This document shows positions 22,270 to 33,890 of a DNA stretch of 64,000 bases, piece after piece (within the stretch, counting starts at the first letter, position 1; each line of letters opens with the position of its first letter). The translations under genes and the position numbers were made by a program. Below the pieces are notes generated by a model. It worked only from the letters and a program-made list of their open reading frames with translations. It was not told where the DNA came from and searched no databases. Origin of the DNA: Dryomyza anilis. Lineage: Eukaryota; Arthropoda; Insecta; Diptera; Dryomyzidae. Where the stretch lies: positions 38,154,894 through 38,218,893 of the forward strand of contig OX638130.1 of NCBI GenBank assembly GCA_951804985.1, written 5' to 3'.

Positions 22270-23675
22270 CCCAAGTAAAAATTAGCTGTTTAATATGGAT
22301 GGTTATGGGTTGTCAAACCTAGTTCAAACCCTTATGCAATCTTTTTGGCGTAATTAAACAGCTAACGAAGTATCAATTTGCTGTATTATTTAGCTGAGGT
22401 AGTAGGGAGTCTGACTCATAACTTTTGTGTGTCGGTTCAAATCTCAGCGCTGCCAATTTATTTTTATAATTTTTTTTTTCTTTTGAGGACAAATATGCAA
22501 CTTTCAACAATAAATATGCAACCGTATTACTAATTTTTGTATTTTTATAATTTAAAAATCATTTCTTAATTTTACCATTTTCCGGAATTGAACCTGGGTC
22601 TTAGCCTGTACGTATATATCCCAAGGAACAATTAGCTATTTAATATGGATGGTTAAGGGTTGTGGAATTTCTTGTCTTATTAAAAAAAAAATTTTTTTTT
22701 TTTTGTTGAGGACAAAGATGCAACTTCAACAATAAATATGCAACCGTATTACTATTATTTGAATTTTATTTATTTAAAAATCATTTTATTATTTGCGGAA
22801 TTGAACCTGGGTCTTTTGCATTTCATGAAATTGACCGATCAGACACACATCATATATTTTTTTTCAGGGAAAATGAAATATAGTTTGTTTTTTTTTTAGG
22901 TTTCGTTTCTTGTATTGAGGAAGTTTGCATAAAATATATGAAACGTCAAACAGATAATGTTTAAAAATGGACGTCATTATTTAAACGATGCAAGGGAAGT
23001 ATTATGATAGTTAATAATGCTATCGAAAACAGATTTCTGATGGATCAAAAGTTTACAAGTCTTGTTGCATGGCCTGTGGGAGTAATCTTCATCTGACCAC
23101 TCGCAACTACTTGAATGCTGAAGGGGTTGCAAGGCGTCAGCACACAATTGACAACTCCACAATTATGGCATAGGCGTCCACACGACACTACCCACCCTTA
23201 CTGGATTACAATCATTATTTTCGTGAAAGTCGAAAATGTTTCTTATTTTCTCAAAATTATGAAAATAAATTTATATTATGTTAAACACATTGACATAATG
23301 TTTTTTGACGTTTTCGCATTCAAGCTCTATATTAGCATGTTAACAGGTCTATTTCAGCTAGCTGCCATTATGCAGTAGTTGTGCTTGCTGGATAAGGGTT
23401 TGTAGACAGTTGGTTTAATATGATATAACAGCTTTCTGTATATCGGTTTAGAAAATGCTTTATTATGAGCAATTGCAGCTAACTGTTCAATAGATGTAAA
23501 TAAGATTTATTATAGTAGGATATGGTATTTAAAAACTTTTCATATATCAAGCTTTATAATAGTTGTAATTTTAACTAACACTGCTATACTACTAACTAGC
23601 TATATATGCTAGCTGTATCAAAAGCCATTGTAATAGCTTTATCAAGTCTTTTTATCCAGCTAATGGTTACTTGGG
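22270..23675. mobile_element. CCCAAGTAA-ended element inserted into the non-LTR endonuclease
   Basis: Left end CCCAAGTAAAAATTAGCTG; right end, inverted, CCCAAGTAACCATTAGCTGG. AT is duplicated (22268-22269, 23676-23677). Near 22619 a second internal start CCCAAGGAACAATTAGCTA repeats the left 350 bp, so the left arm is tandemly duplicated. The right arm is rich in AGCTG/CAGCT motifs. Two tRNA-like segments lie in the duplicated left arms. No transposase recognised. Confidence 0.75.
22391..22455 (+). other. tRNA-like segment with CAT at the anticodon position
   Basis: TAGCTGAGGTAGTAGGGAG (A-box-like), CTGACTCATAACTTT (loop with CAT) and GGTTCAAATCTC (good B box) have tRNA-like order and spacing, but the acceptor stem does not pair, so it is a relic or SINE head rather than a tRNA gene. 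Confidence 0.45.
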
Positions 23676-23677
23676 AT

Positions 23678-24120
23678 AGAATAAAAACGTCAAGTATGCT
23701 AGGAGTCACCTTAGGAGCAAAACGCGTCGGAGTCATAATTGCCATTCCGTAGTAACTTTGTCATATAAATTGTCAGAAACACGGTCTTTTGTAAGTAAAT
23801 TAACATTAAAATCACCACATATAGTATAATAGTCAAAATATGTAGCAAGTGTACATATATCACAGAAAAAAGGTTCAAGACTAAAGCATTTGTTGGGATT
23901 ATAGACGCAAGAAACAAGAAACTCCATCTCCCTTTTTGGCAATCCTGTCATTCCTAAAAAGTCTGTAATTGACAATGTCAAAAAAACTATTAGGTATGTC
24001 AGGATTAAACCACAATGATGTCGACTTAGAGGTTTCAAAGATATATTTAATATAGTCAAGTTTAGATGCGATTAAACTTCTCGCATTAAAATGAACAAAC
24101 GAGAGTCAGTCATATTGCTT
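23678..24120 (-). pseudogene. Jockey/CR1-group non-LTR element, endonuclease 5' half
   Basis: The minus strand begins with VHFNARSLIASKLDYIK, a start typical of the APE endonuclease of this group, continues with SLWFNPDIP and, after frame shifts, YTICGDFNVNLLTKD (the GDFN catalytic motif). Several frame changes make it non-functional. Confidence 0.75.
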
Positions 24121-24137
24121 GCAAAAAAGTATCTTAA

Positions 24138-24512
24138 GCGCAATTCCCTAGCGCAATTCCCTAACTCCGTAACGACAAAAATCGATATCGTTAACTACAA
24201 TTAACGACAAATATTGTTAGGAGGTATTCCGTACACAGTTCGCTATGATATTTATCGTCAGCTGTCATCGGGTAGAATTTACCGAAAATTGTCGATACGA
24301 TAGCGTTGAACATTTTTTGGTTGTTAGCCAGCTTACTTTTCAACGATTTAAACGATTTTTATTGTTAAAAATATTTCCGAATTTATTTGTCTACATAAAA
24401 CGCATTGAAAGTTAGGGAATCACTTTTTTCATAAAGATCACTATCGCAAGCGACAATTGTCCGTAGTTAGCTATATCAAATATTATCGTTATGGATTTAC
24501 GGAATCGCGCTA
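24138..24512. mobile_element. MITE with GCGCAATTCCCTAACTCCGT ends, copy 1
   Basis: Imperfect inverted repeats of about 45 bp. The left tip GCGCAATTCCCTA is tandemly doubled. A reverse-oriented copy lies at 60854-61189, and a piece of the end at about 58845-58905. Interior AT-rich with AACGAT motifs; non-coding. Confidence 0.75.
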
Positions 24513-24664
24513 CAGGAATTCATTTACACAATAAAAAAAAGAACAGTCAGAAACAAAAAACAAATAGCTTTACGAAACTGTCGATCCACTACGATTTACA
24601 AAAATAGTGAACAAAAATAATAATAAAACCAAACATCTTTACATTAAACAAAGGTAAACAATTA

Positions 24665-25533
24665 CACAGAAAAAAATATTGTACGTATATATAACAATTG
24701 ATAATAATAGCAAACAAAATCGTATTCCAATTAAAAATATTTACTAATTAATTAATTGTATTTACACATTTTTTAATTAAAAGATTAATAGGAATAAATT
24801 TAATATAATTTCAATACAACTAAATCTTTAATAGTATTGACTACTTTTATTTGTTACTTTTGATTTATTCATTTTGCAACACTGTTTTTTTTCTTCTGAA
24901 TTTAATTTTTTTTTGTTTGTGCGTCTCGTGCGTCGGCGGCGTCGTTCAGTTTCTTCTAACATTATTTTCTTTTACGTTGCTATTTTAATACAGGATATTG
25001 CATTATTTAGTGTATGTTATGTTAAAGCATTAAAAAAGTGAATATCAAATTTTATAATTGACTCAATTAATTGGCCCACCTGTAGAAGTTGTGAAAACTG
25101 ACTTCGGTAAAACATTCGTTAGGTTGAAAGAATTTTACAAAGCAAATCAAAAAGCATAAATACTTATTTAATATTTATTTTATGTTATATATTGAATTAA
25201 ATTATTTTAATTTTCATATGTTTCATATTCGACAAATATTTTATTTAATTTAACAAAATATTTAATTGATCCAATTTCTATCGAATGAAATTTTTAATTG
25301 ATGTTACTAATTAATGATTAATTAATGATTTAAAAATTCCCAATAAAAAATATAATATATATATATCAAGTTTAATATCAATTTGACAAAAAAATTAATT
25401 AAAGTTTCTCCAATTAACATATTCTCATTATAACAAATATGGAATTCAATGCTACTAAAAGTTACATCGGCTGAGTTTCAATTAAAAATTAAGTGGATTG
25501 ATTAACATTTTTACACACTATTTTTTCTGTGTG
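24665..25533 (+). mobile_element. CACAGAAAA-ended MITE with gene-like insert, copy 1
   Basis: Begins CACAGAAAAAAATATTG, ends TTTTTTCTGTGTG, flanked by TA (24663-24664, 25534-25535). Copies at 45014-47304 and 49883-50779. The middle has a GC-richer coding-like segment that in the copies reads parts such as EVVKTDFGKTF; it is frame-broken here. Terminal regions are A/T-rich and non-coding. Confidence 0.8.
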
Positions 25534-25535
25534 TA

Positions 25536-25794
25536 AGAAATATTATGGAAATATAAAAAAGTAGGAAAAAATTAGTAAATAAACTAACCTAATTAATACT
25601 ATCGTTGAGAACATTTTTTGACGACAGTGTGTTAAGATTTTCTTCACTGTGCTCTTCCGTCGCAACATCATGTTTATGAGCTCTTGCTCACTCCACGTAT
25701 GATGAAAACGTTGAAAGTTTCGAGAGACTTGAAAGGTCACAACAATTTGAAATGTTGTGATGCTTGAAATAGCAGATCACAACCTATACTTACT
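25536..25794. other. Short AT-rich spacer
   Basis: Nothing recognised between the MITE and RTE-like copy B. Confidence 0.5.
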
Positions 25795-28060
25795 TATTTG
25801 GTCATTACAACCCATGTTCGGTATCGGCCGAAGCAATTATGTCTCGCCAGTCGCTTCTGCATTGCCCGCGCTGGCGCCAGTTTTGTTCCCCAAGTGTTGC
25901 CAAGTTGCGCACTTGGTCGCTCCACCGGAGATTCGGACGCCCTCTCCTACGTTGACAACAACTGGGTACAGAATTGAGTACCTTTTTTGCTGGAGCGCTT
26001 AATTTTTGTTCGTCGAGAGAGAGCTCTGCTCCTCAATTGCCTACTGAGCCCAAAGTAACACCTGTTGGCAAGAGTTATTCTTCGGCTAACCTCCAGGCTG
26101 ACATTGTTTTCCTGGTTGTTGTTGGTACCTAAGTAGACGAAGTCCTTCACAACTTCGAAGTTGTGGTTGTCAATATTGACGTATTGTCCAAGACACCGGG
26201 ACTTTTTGTTTGTTGACACTAGGTACTTCGTTTAGTTCTCGTTCACCGTAAGATCCATTCGACGCGATTCCCTCTTTAAACTGGTGAATGCTGCACTGGC
26301 TGCTCGTACGCTCTGCCCAATGATGTCGATATCATCAGCGAACCCGAGCAGCATGGAACTCTTATTGAAGATAGTGCCATTGTGATGGAGTTGTGCAGAT
26401 CTTACAATCTTCTCCATTATTAGTTTGAAAAAGTCACATGATAAGATCCAATCAGTCTGTTGACGATGGGCTTTAGTCTTTCACATAATACGCTCGTTAG
26501 AACTTTATACGCGATGTTGAGGAGACTTATCCCACGGTAGTTGGCGCGTATCGTGGGATCCCCCCTTCTTAAGGATTGGGAAGAGTATACTGAGATTCCA
26601 TTCGCTAGGCATGCTTTCTGCTGACCATATTCTGCTGATAAGCTGGTGCATGCTCTTTATGAGCTCATCGCCTCTGGTCTTAGACAACTCAGCAGGCAGA
26701 CCATCCGATCCTGAGGGTTTGTTGTTTTTCAGCCTGAAAAGATGTTTCTCTTCCCTCCTCTTCTCTCTGTATTGCTCCTTCGCGGCTCGCATAACTACTG
26801 ATTGCAGGGTAGCTCTATATGCAGCGTCTTTCTCTGCAGTAGCTGCGCGATACTCTTCGTCGTACCATTTGTTCCGTAGTAGGCGTTGGAATCCAAGCAC
26901 CTCTTCGGCAGCCGTACGCATTGAGCGGAAGACGTGTGCCCACTGCGTGCATATATCATCGACAGCTTTCTGACGTCTAGATTTCTTTGTGTGGGTTTCC
27001 GTGCATTTTTCGCAGCGCATAAGCGTGTGCGAACCTTGGCTGTTACAAGGAAGTGATCCGAGTCGATGTTGTCATTTCAGATCGAACGTACGTCGATCAG
27101 ACTAGAAGCGTGCCTTCTGTCAATCACAACATGATCAATTTGGTTGCGGGTGTTCTGATCGGGTGACCGCCACGTGGCCTTGTGAATATTGAAATGCTTG
27201 AATCTAGTACTACTAATTACCATGTTTCGTGTTGCGGCGAATTCGATCAGCCTCATTCCATTGTCGGATGTGTTGTCGTGGAGTCTGAATTGTCCAACTG
27301 TCGGACCAAAGATATTTTCATGGCCCACCTTGGCATTAAAGTCGCCAATCACGATTTTGATGTCGTGTCGAGGGTAGCGCTTATAGGCTTTGTCGAGGCG
27401 CTCATAGAAGGTCTCTTTGGTTTCATCGTCCTTCTTATTCGTCGGAGCGTGCGCACAAATAAGACTGATGTAGAAGTATTTAGCCTTGATGCGGATGGTT
27501 GCCAGTCGTTCGTTCACGGGTGTGAACCTAGGGACAAGGTGCCGGAGTCTCTTGCCGACTACAAATCCACAACCAAATTCATGTATCTCCGCATGGCAGC
27601 TGTAGTAAATGTCACAGGATGCCTGTTTAGAGCAGCTTTATCCTGTCCATCGCATTTCCTGGATTGCGATGATGTCAGCCTTGTATTTTCGAGGACATCA
27701 ACCAGCTGGATACTGGCACCTTCCCTATAAAGGATTCGGACATTCCAGGTGCATATCAGTAAATCATGATACGTTTGCGTAGGTTGTCATCGTGTTTTCA
27801 GGGGGGGTATCAGAGACATGTTGTCTGTATTCGCTGACTTTCTTTTTTTCTGTAGCGGGTTTCAAGCCCAACGCACAACCCGCGTTTTGTAGGACCAATA
27901 TCCCTGTCTCGTTTGTCTCCTACCAAACTTCCCACCGGGGTTGAAACCCGATCATTACCTGGTTGCTCGAGTTAACGGGGTTCACCAACTTGAAGGTGAG
28001 ACTAGGAATTGTGTAGGAGAGGCTATGGTAACTAACAGAGGTTGGATACTGAATTGCGCA
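25795..28060 (-). pseudogene. RTE-like non-LTR retrotransposon, copy B
   Basis: Minus-strand pieces: endonuclease core with KIVIGDFNAKVGHE and TWRSPDQNTRNQIDHVVID, linker LRNKWYDEEYRAATAEKD, RT start KNNKPSGSDGLPAELSKT, RT core LLGFADDIDIIG, and the start of the C-terminal domain. Comparison with copy A shows internal deletions near 26735 (endonuclease-RT linker), near 26440 (central RT) and near 26001 (C-terminal domain). The 5' end, with GTTTCAAGCCCAACGC and about 200 bp of non-coding leader, is better kept here than in A or C. The low-coordinate end is TACTTACTTATT, a TAAG-type tail. Frame-broken throughout. Confidence 0.85.
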
Positions 28061-29773
28061 TGCACTACACCATTTTTACAAAACATCAAAATTTCTTATT
28101 TTTGTCATATAAAATGTTTTAGCTATTAATTAACCAAGGACAATTTTACTGATTCACCCAATATTACATAAACTGTCCACAAATAACACAAACTAGGATT
28201 AGAAATTAAAGAAAATGCACCTTGATGAGAAAAGGCCGCATTCACGCAGAAAACACGGAAAAAACTTAGCACTTCACTTAAAATCACAATAAAAGAACTT
28301 GAGGATTATTTTAAAACCATTGAAATTAATTTTTAAATGTTTATCCTTCTTTAAAACTACTAACACAAGAAAATTCTAATGTGTTAATTTGTTTTGTTTA
28401 CATTTGCTTACAATTAATTCAAATTAAAACTTTAGATATGACGTGAAACTCTCTTCCCCACAGTGTAGTGTATTTCTTGAGATATTTTTGTTAAATATTG
28501 GCCAGAATACGTATTTGAGATTTTGATCACAATTATTCTGACAATGAAAACGCCTCTCATTGAGATGTTTACTTGTGAGTGCTCAAAATGCCTATTAAAT
28601 GCTATTAAAATCAAAGCAAAATCGATAATTTAAAAAATCTCATAAAATTCTATAGATTTAAAAATATTATGATACATTTTTAGAATGAAAACAAAATCAG
28701 AGAAATTATTTTCATTTTTTCTTTGAATTTCCATATCTGAAAATTTGAATTTGAATCAAAAGAAAATAAAAAAAAATGTCATAAAACTTAACAACGCAAT
28801 TGCCTAGTGTCAAAGTGATCGTACCTGTAAATATTTGGCAACCGTACATGTCAGTTTATTGTTATAATTTAATTTTCTAATCAAACAAAATGTAAGTTAA
28901 ATTTTAATAATTTTATCATTTCCCAACAAACATTGAGAAAATCCGTAAAGTACTCGCAGAATTATCTCAAAAAGTTGAGGTTGACGCAAAAAGTTAAACG
29001 TAAGTTAATCAAAAGTATACACTTGAGCTTAACTGTGTCACCAACGCAAAGTTTGTCGCCAGCAGTCCTGGCGGTTGTCTCAAAACGTATGAAGCAAGTT
29101 TAACTCTAAGTTGACTCAAATCTGTAATCAAGTAAACCTATCAATTATTATACACCAAAAAAAAATTGCATTAAAAATGAATAAAAATGTAGTTGAATTG
29201 AACTAAATTTTGTAGTCATTTTTGAATAAATGCTGTAGTAATTCAACTGACAATGTAGTAAAAACGAACACCTTACAGTAATTTACATTTAAGTTCACAT
29301 GTAGTTACTTTTATTGAAATTTAGTTGATTATATTTATTTAGACATATGATCGTATAAGTTAACAACATAAATCTTTAAATGTTTCCCAATGGAATTGCT
29401 GACGATACGTCTATGGTTACACGCGCATCCGCTGTGTTACCCAAGGCACGTGGAAGCGCAACTCAGCAGTCACACCGTGAAAATTTGCTACTAAGAAGCG
29501 GACAAAAGGGAGTTAATCCAAGGAGCCGGCGTTGTTGTTTCGACATGGTGATCCAGCTTATATTAATGTAAGAATAGTATAAGTATAAATTAAGTAAATT
29601 TAACAAAAAATTTTACATTCAAGTTAAAAAATAAATAAAAGTTTATGAAATTTAATTAATATTATTTTACAAAAAGAATAAAAAATGTACCTTAATTAGG
29701 GATATCAAGTTTAAAAAAATAAAAGTTAATGAAATTAAATTAATAATATTTTACAAAAAGAATGAAAAATCTT
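28061..29773. other. AT-rich spacer with one GC-richer patch
   Basis: Mostly unrecognised. At 29153 a CACCAAAAAAAAATTGC preceded by TA looks like one end of another CACNCA-type MITE, but no matching right end was found. The patch at 29380-29575 has an open frame (MFPNGIADDTSMVTRASAVL and on) with no domain I know. Confidence 0.35.
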
Positions 29774-31175
29774 CCCAAGAAACCATTCGTTCCGCTTATG
29801 CGCCGTTATGGGTACAGCAAAACGGAATCATATTCCGGAAACGTGCCGATTTCTGAATCCGGAAACGTGTTGGAGAGCGGGTTTTAAGGAACATCGAAAA
29901 CGTATTCGAATCAGTTGAAAATCCGTTATGACGTACCGAAAATGTGCCATTGCATCGTACTTTAAACTGAGTAATATTTTTTTTTTAGTACGATTGAATC
30001 GTACCGCATTTTTATAAGAAAACCGGAGTGGAACACAACAAAATGCATCAGAAACGTGCTGTAAACTGAGTGGAAAAAATATAGCTTACTGAAATATTTA
30101 ATTTATTTGTAAATTAAAACAAGTGCATTTTTTTATGATATTTTAATTAAAATTTTAATTATTAACTATTAAATAATTATATTATAATTTTAATTTAATA
30201 TGGTTCAAAATTAGAGGAGCAAAAAAATGCGGGATTTCGTCCTGTCATTTGAGAAACTCGCTATTTATCACGACGCACATAATGTGGGCTCTTCCCTGGC
30301 ATTGACGAGCGAGAAAACCTGTGTGAATTTTGATAAATTTAATATATTTATAAATTGTATTTAAAATGTTTGCCTTTGGACACTTGTGTATCAATAATGC
30401 AGAGGTGAGCGTAACCACAGATCTATAAAAGAAAAAATATATGATTTACATAAAGTTTACTTTGAGATGATCACCTTGATTACCTATTTCCAATATCCCT
30501 ATGTTATACGAAGAGATGGAGCCCTCGCGAATTCTTAATATTGTGCGCAAACAATTGTTTACAATTGGGTATTTTCAGAGCGTGTTCGTGGGTGCCTTCG
30601 AGCAAAATGAAAATCAGCACGCCACTTCATGCACTTTATTGAGTAATTCAGCGCATTTTTATTTGTGTTGCGATAAGCCACGATAAGTCCTAGTTTCGGT
30701 CCACCGTTAATTATAAAATGTATCTTTTGAAAATCTGCAAAGATTAAGTTAAAAAATACTAATTTTATTTGAATTATATTTGTGTAACTTATCTGTTGGT
30801 TTCTTGCAGTCGTGTAACGTCTTCCTTCGTCTCACTGCTTCACAAAATGAAATGACTTGTATGTTAATATTTCAAACATTCAGGCTATAACGGAAGAAAA
30901 TCGGTACCGGCATGTCGGAGTATTAACGGAAAGAAAACGGTGTAGTCCGTATCCAACGGCACGAAAACGGCACCATCGAAACGGACTGAAAACGTATTAT
31001 TTTCGAAATACAGAAAATGCCGGCATACCAACGGAGTCGTGCAACTTGACGGTACGTTTTCGTGCCGTTTTAGTATCTGCGTCGACGGATACTTACTCAA
31101 TGTTCCGTAAACGTACCTGAAATGGCGGAATTGTGATTCCGTTTATGCGGGAGCTCCGTATAAATGTTTCTTGGG
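29774..31175 (+). mobile_element. CCCAAGAAAC foldback-like element, copy A
   Basis: Ends CCCAAGAAACCATTCGTTCC and, inverted, CCCAAGAAACATTTATACGG. TT lies at each edge. Arms of roughly 290-420 bp match the element at 42169-43511, in opposite orientation, and are full of repeated CCGTT/AACGG and CGTTTTCG motifs. The central part, about 30210-30880, has no counterpart in that copy. It holds an open frame of 61 codons (30501-30686) that I do not recognise. No transposase seen. Confidence 0.8.
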
Positions 31176-31261
31176 TTATATTAATTAAAATGAAGTAGAA
31201 AATAAATAATGAAAAATTAATTCATAATTTTTTTTTAAATTAAAAAGTAAGAAATAATTGT

Positions 31262-32260
31262 TTTTTAATAAGAGCGCTACAAAAGTTGGATATCAATGAA
31301 ATTCTTTATTCCTGTAAAAGTATGTTCGATGTCATTATGTTTGGAACTCGATTTCTTTTGCATGGCCACCACGGACACGCTTGCAGAAGTTCAGATGCTG
31401 AACCCAATTTTCGACGGTTTTCAAGCATAAATCGGCCGATACTGCTGCAATTGCACGTTCTATATTCGTACGAAGTTCATCAATCGTCGCTGGCTTGTTG
31501 GCATAGACCATAGACTTGACGTAGCCCCACAGGAAATAGTCTAACGGCGTCAAATCGCACTACCGAGGCGGCCAATCGACTGGACAATTTCGTGAGACAA
31601 CACGTTCTCCAAACTTGGTTTCCAATAAATTGATTGTGGCATTCGCTGTGTGGCTTGTGGCGCCGTCCTGTTGGAACCACATGTCCTCCAAGTCCATATC
31701 GTCCAATTGGGGCCAAAAATATTCGATTATCATTGAACGGTAGCGATTCCCATTCACAGTAACGTGCCGGTCTTTATCATCACGGAAGAAGTACGGCCCA
31801 ATGACGCCGCCGGCCCATAAACCGCACCAAACCGTAATTTTTTCGGGATTCAATGATGACTCATGGAGTACGTGTGGATTGCTGTCTGACCAATAACGCA
31901 TATTTTGTTTTTTGACGAAGCCATTCAGCCAGAAATGAGCCTCATCGCTGAAGATGATTTTTCGATGAAAATCCGAATCATTTTCAAGTTGTTGCTCAGC
32001 CCAATTCACGAACATACGACGCTTCTGGTGGTCAAGCGGCTTCAGTTCTTGCGTCAATTTGATTTTGTAAGGATGTAGACCAAGATCTTATCGTAAAATT
32101 CGCCACAAGGACATCACAGAGATGCCCAACGCTCGAGAACGACGTGTGAGAGACACATTTGGGCTTTCTTCAACTGAAGCCTCAGCGGCAGCAATATTCT
32201 CGAGACTACGGGCACTTCTTTATCTCACTGGCACTTCTTTATCTCACAAAGGTGGTGCTA
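31262..32260 (-). pseudogene. Tc1/mariner-superfamily transposase, inactivated
   Basis: The minus strand reads KLTQELKPLDHQKRRMFVNW, IIFSDEAHFWLNGFV (first catalytic Asp), EKITVWCGLWAGGVIGPYFF, WFQQDGATSHTA (second Asp) and CDLTPLDYFLWGYVKS (third Asp), with 36 residues between the second and third. All three acidic residues remain. It is dead because of in-frame stops: TAG at 31560-31562 just before CDLTP, and TAA at 32088-32090. The N-terminal DNA-binding half is mostly absent; sequence is recognisable only to about 32260, where GGCACTTCTTTATCTCAC is tandemly doubled. Confidence 0.9.
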
Positions 32261-32261
32261 A

Positions 32262-32340
32262 TCAATTAAACGTAACTTAAGCTGTAGTCAACCAAATTAA
32301 AATACAAAGGTCTGATTTTTAAAGATAATAAAATTACCAA
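32262..32340 (+). repeat. Diverged start of the 480-bp repeat
   Basis: ATTAAACGTAACTTAAGC and GATAATAAAATTACCAA align with the first 80 bases of the units at 17271 and 17751 with many substitutions. Only this piece is recognisable. Confidence 0.5.
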
Positions 32341-32369
32341 AAAGATATATTCTAATTTCCTCATTAATT

Positions 32370-33890
32370 CAGGGAAATAAATCAGTTCAAGAATTTAATC
32401 AAGCAGTATATTCTAATTTATCACTTATTTTAAATAAAATCTCATGTATGAAAGTTAGTTCAGAATCTATGAAACTACTTACACAAACATACAGGAGCAA
32501 AGCCCTAGATACTTTCGTCCGTGATCTTAAAGGAGATTTACCAGGACTCCTTGGTATCCGAGGGCCTACTGACTTACCTCAGGCTCTCCACCTCTGTTTG
32601 AGGAATACAACTACGAAATAAAATATAAACCTGGAAAAACAAACGTACTTGCTGATGCTTCGTCAAGAATACAACCGCTAAATTTCAATATAAATGCATT
32701 AACAGAAACCCAACATAGCAATGACAGTTCCGCCGCAAATTTAATCATAAGTGTCGAATCCCCTATAAACGCATTTAAAAACCAAATATTCCTAGGAATC
32801 AAACATTCTTCTGCATATAAATTCAAATAGTTTTTCCTTCATACTATAAAATAATAGCAATTCTTAAAAGATACTTAAATTCATCCGTCATAAATTATAT
32901 AAAAACTCAAGAGTCCATTATGGGTATAATACAAGCAATTTATCAGCTACATTTTCCAAACTATAAAATAAGATTTACACAATTAGAAGTTGAAGACATA
33001 ACGTTAGAACAGGATCAGGAGAATATAATAATTGAAGCACACAAGAGAGCGCATAGAAATAGCAAAAAATAAAGTGCAAATTCTAGAAAAAATATTATTT
33101 CCCACAAATGTAAAGAAAAATAGATAATGTTGTAAAACAGTGCAGCATTTGCAAAGAACACAACTACGACATTCCAATAGACACAAATTACACGCCAAAC
33201 CAATTCCTCAATATCCCGGACAGATTCTACATGTAGACATATACTCTACAGAAAAAAATGTAGTATTGAAAGCCATAGACAAATTTTTCTAAATACGCAC
33301 AGACCAAAGTACTTAAATCCAAAGCCGTAGAACACATATGGAACCACTCAGAGACATTTTATTGACATTCGGTAAACCAGAGAAACTGGTAATAGACAAT
33401 GAAAAATCGTTCTATTCTGCTGCTTTAAAATTTATGATAGAAAGTCAATTAGGAATAGAAATATTTACTACGCCACTTTACACCAGCACCGTTAATGGAC
33501 AGGTCGAGCGTTTCCATAGCACACTTTCAGAGAAAATGAGATGTCTAAAAAATGAAGATTTACATAGATCCATCATCGAATTAAATATTTCAACCTTTCA
33601 ATACAATTCGTCAGTTCATTCTACTACTGTGAAAAAACCAATCGAATTGTTTTTTGTAGAACTCGCAATATAAGCGAGGAAGAGCTTGAAAATATAATGT
33701 TGGAAAACCCCAAAAGAATATTCTGTAGGAGATGTAATTTATGTCAAAATTAATCAAAGAATAGGCTCAAAACTAACACCTCGTTACAAAAAAGAAATAG
33801 TTAAAGAAAATAGGTCAAAAATAAATTTTGAAAAATATATTCATTTTTAAGAGAGAGTTCCAGAAAATACATCCGCGTATACCAATATAT
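32370..33890 (+). pseudogene. Ty3/gypsy-type LTR retrotransposon remnant (gag, RNase H end, integrase)
   Basis: The plus strand has a gag piece ([20 protein letters not shown], then LPQALHLC). It runs directly at about 32595 into the end of RNase H ([20 protein letters not shown]), so protease and most of the reverse transcriptase are deleted. Integrase follows: a zinc-binding remnant, VIDNEKSF and NGQVERFHSTLSEKM around two of the three catalytic acids, open at 33338-33673. It resembles the gypsy/17.6/297 group. Frameshifts and the large deletion make it non-functional. No env and no LTR pair were identified. Confidence 0.85.

Noticed and set aside
22391..22455. Genuine tRNA-Met gene
   Set aside because: A and B boxes and CAT loop are present, but acceptor and T stems do not pair.
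27941..28129. Plus-strand 62-codon frame at the 5' end of RTE-like copy B
   Set aside because: Lies in the element's leader in antisense, without any domain.
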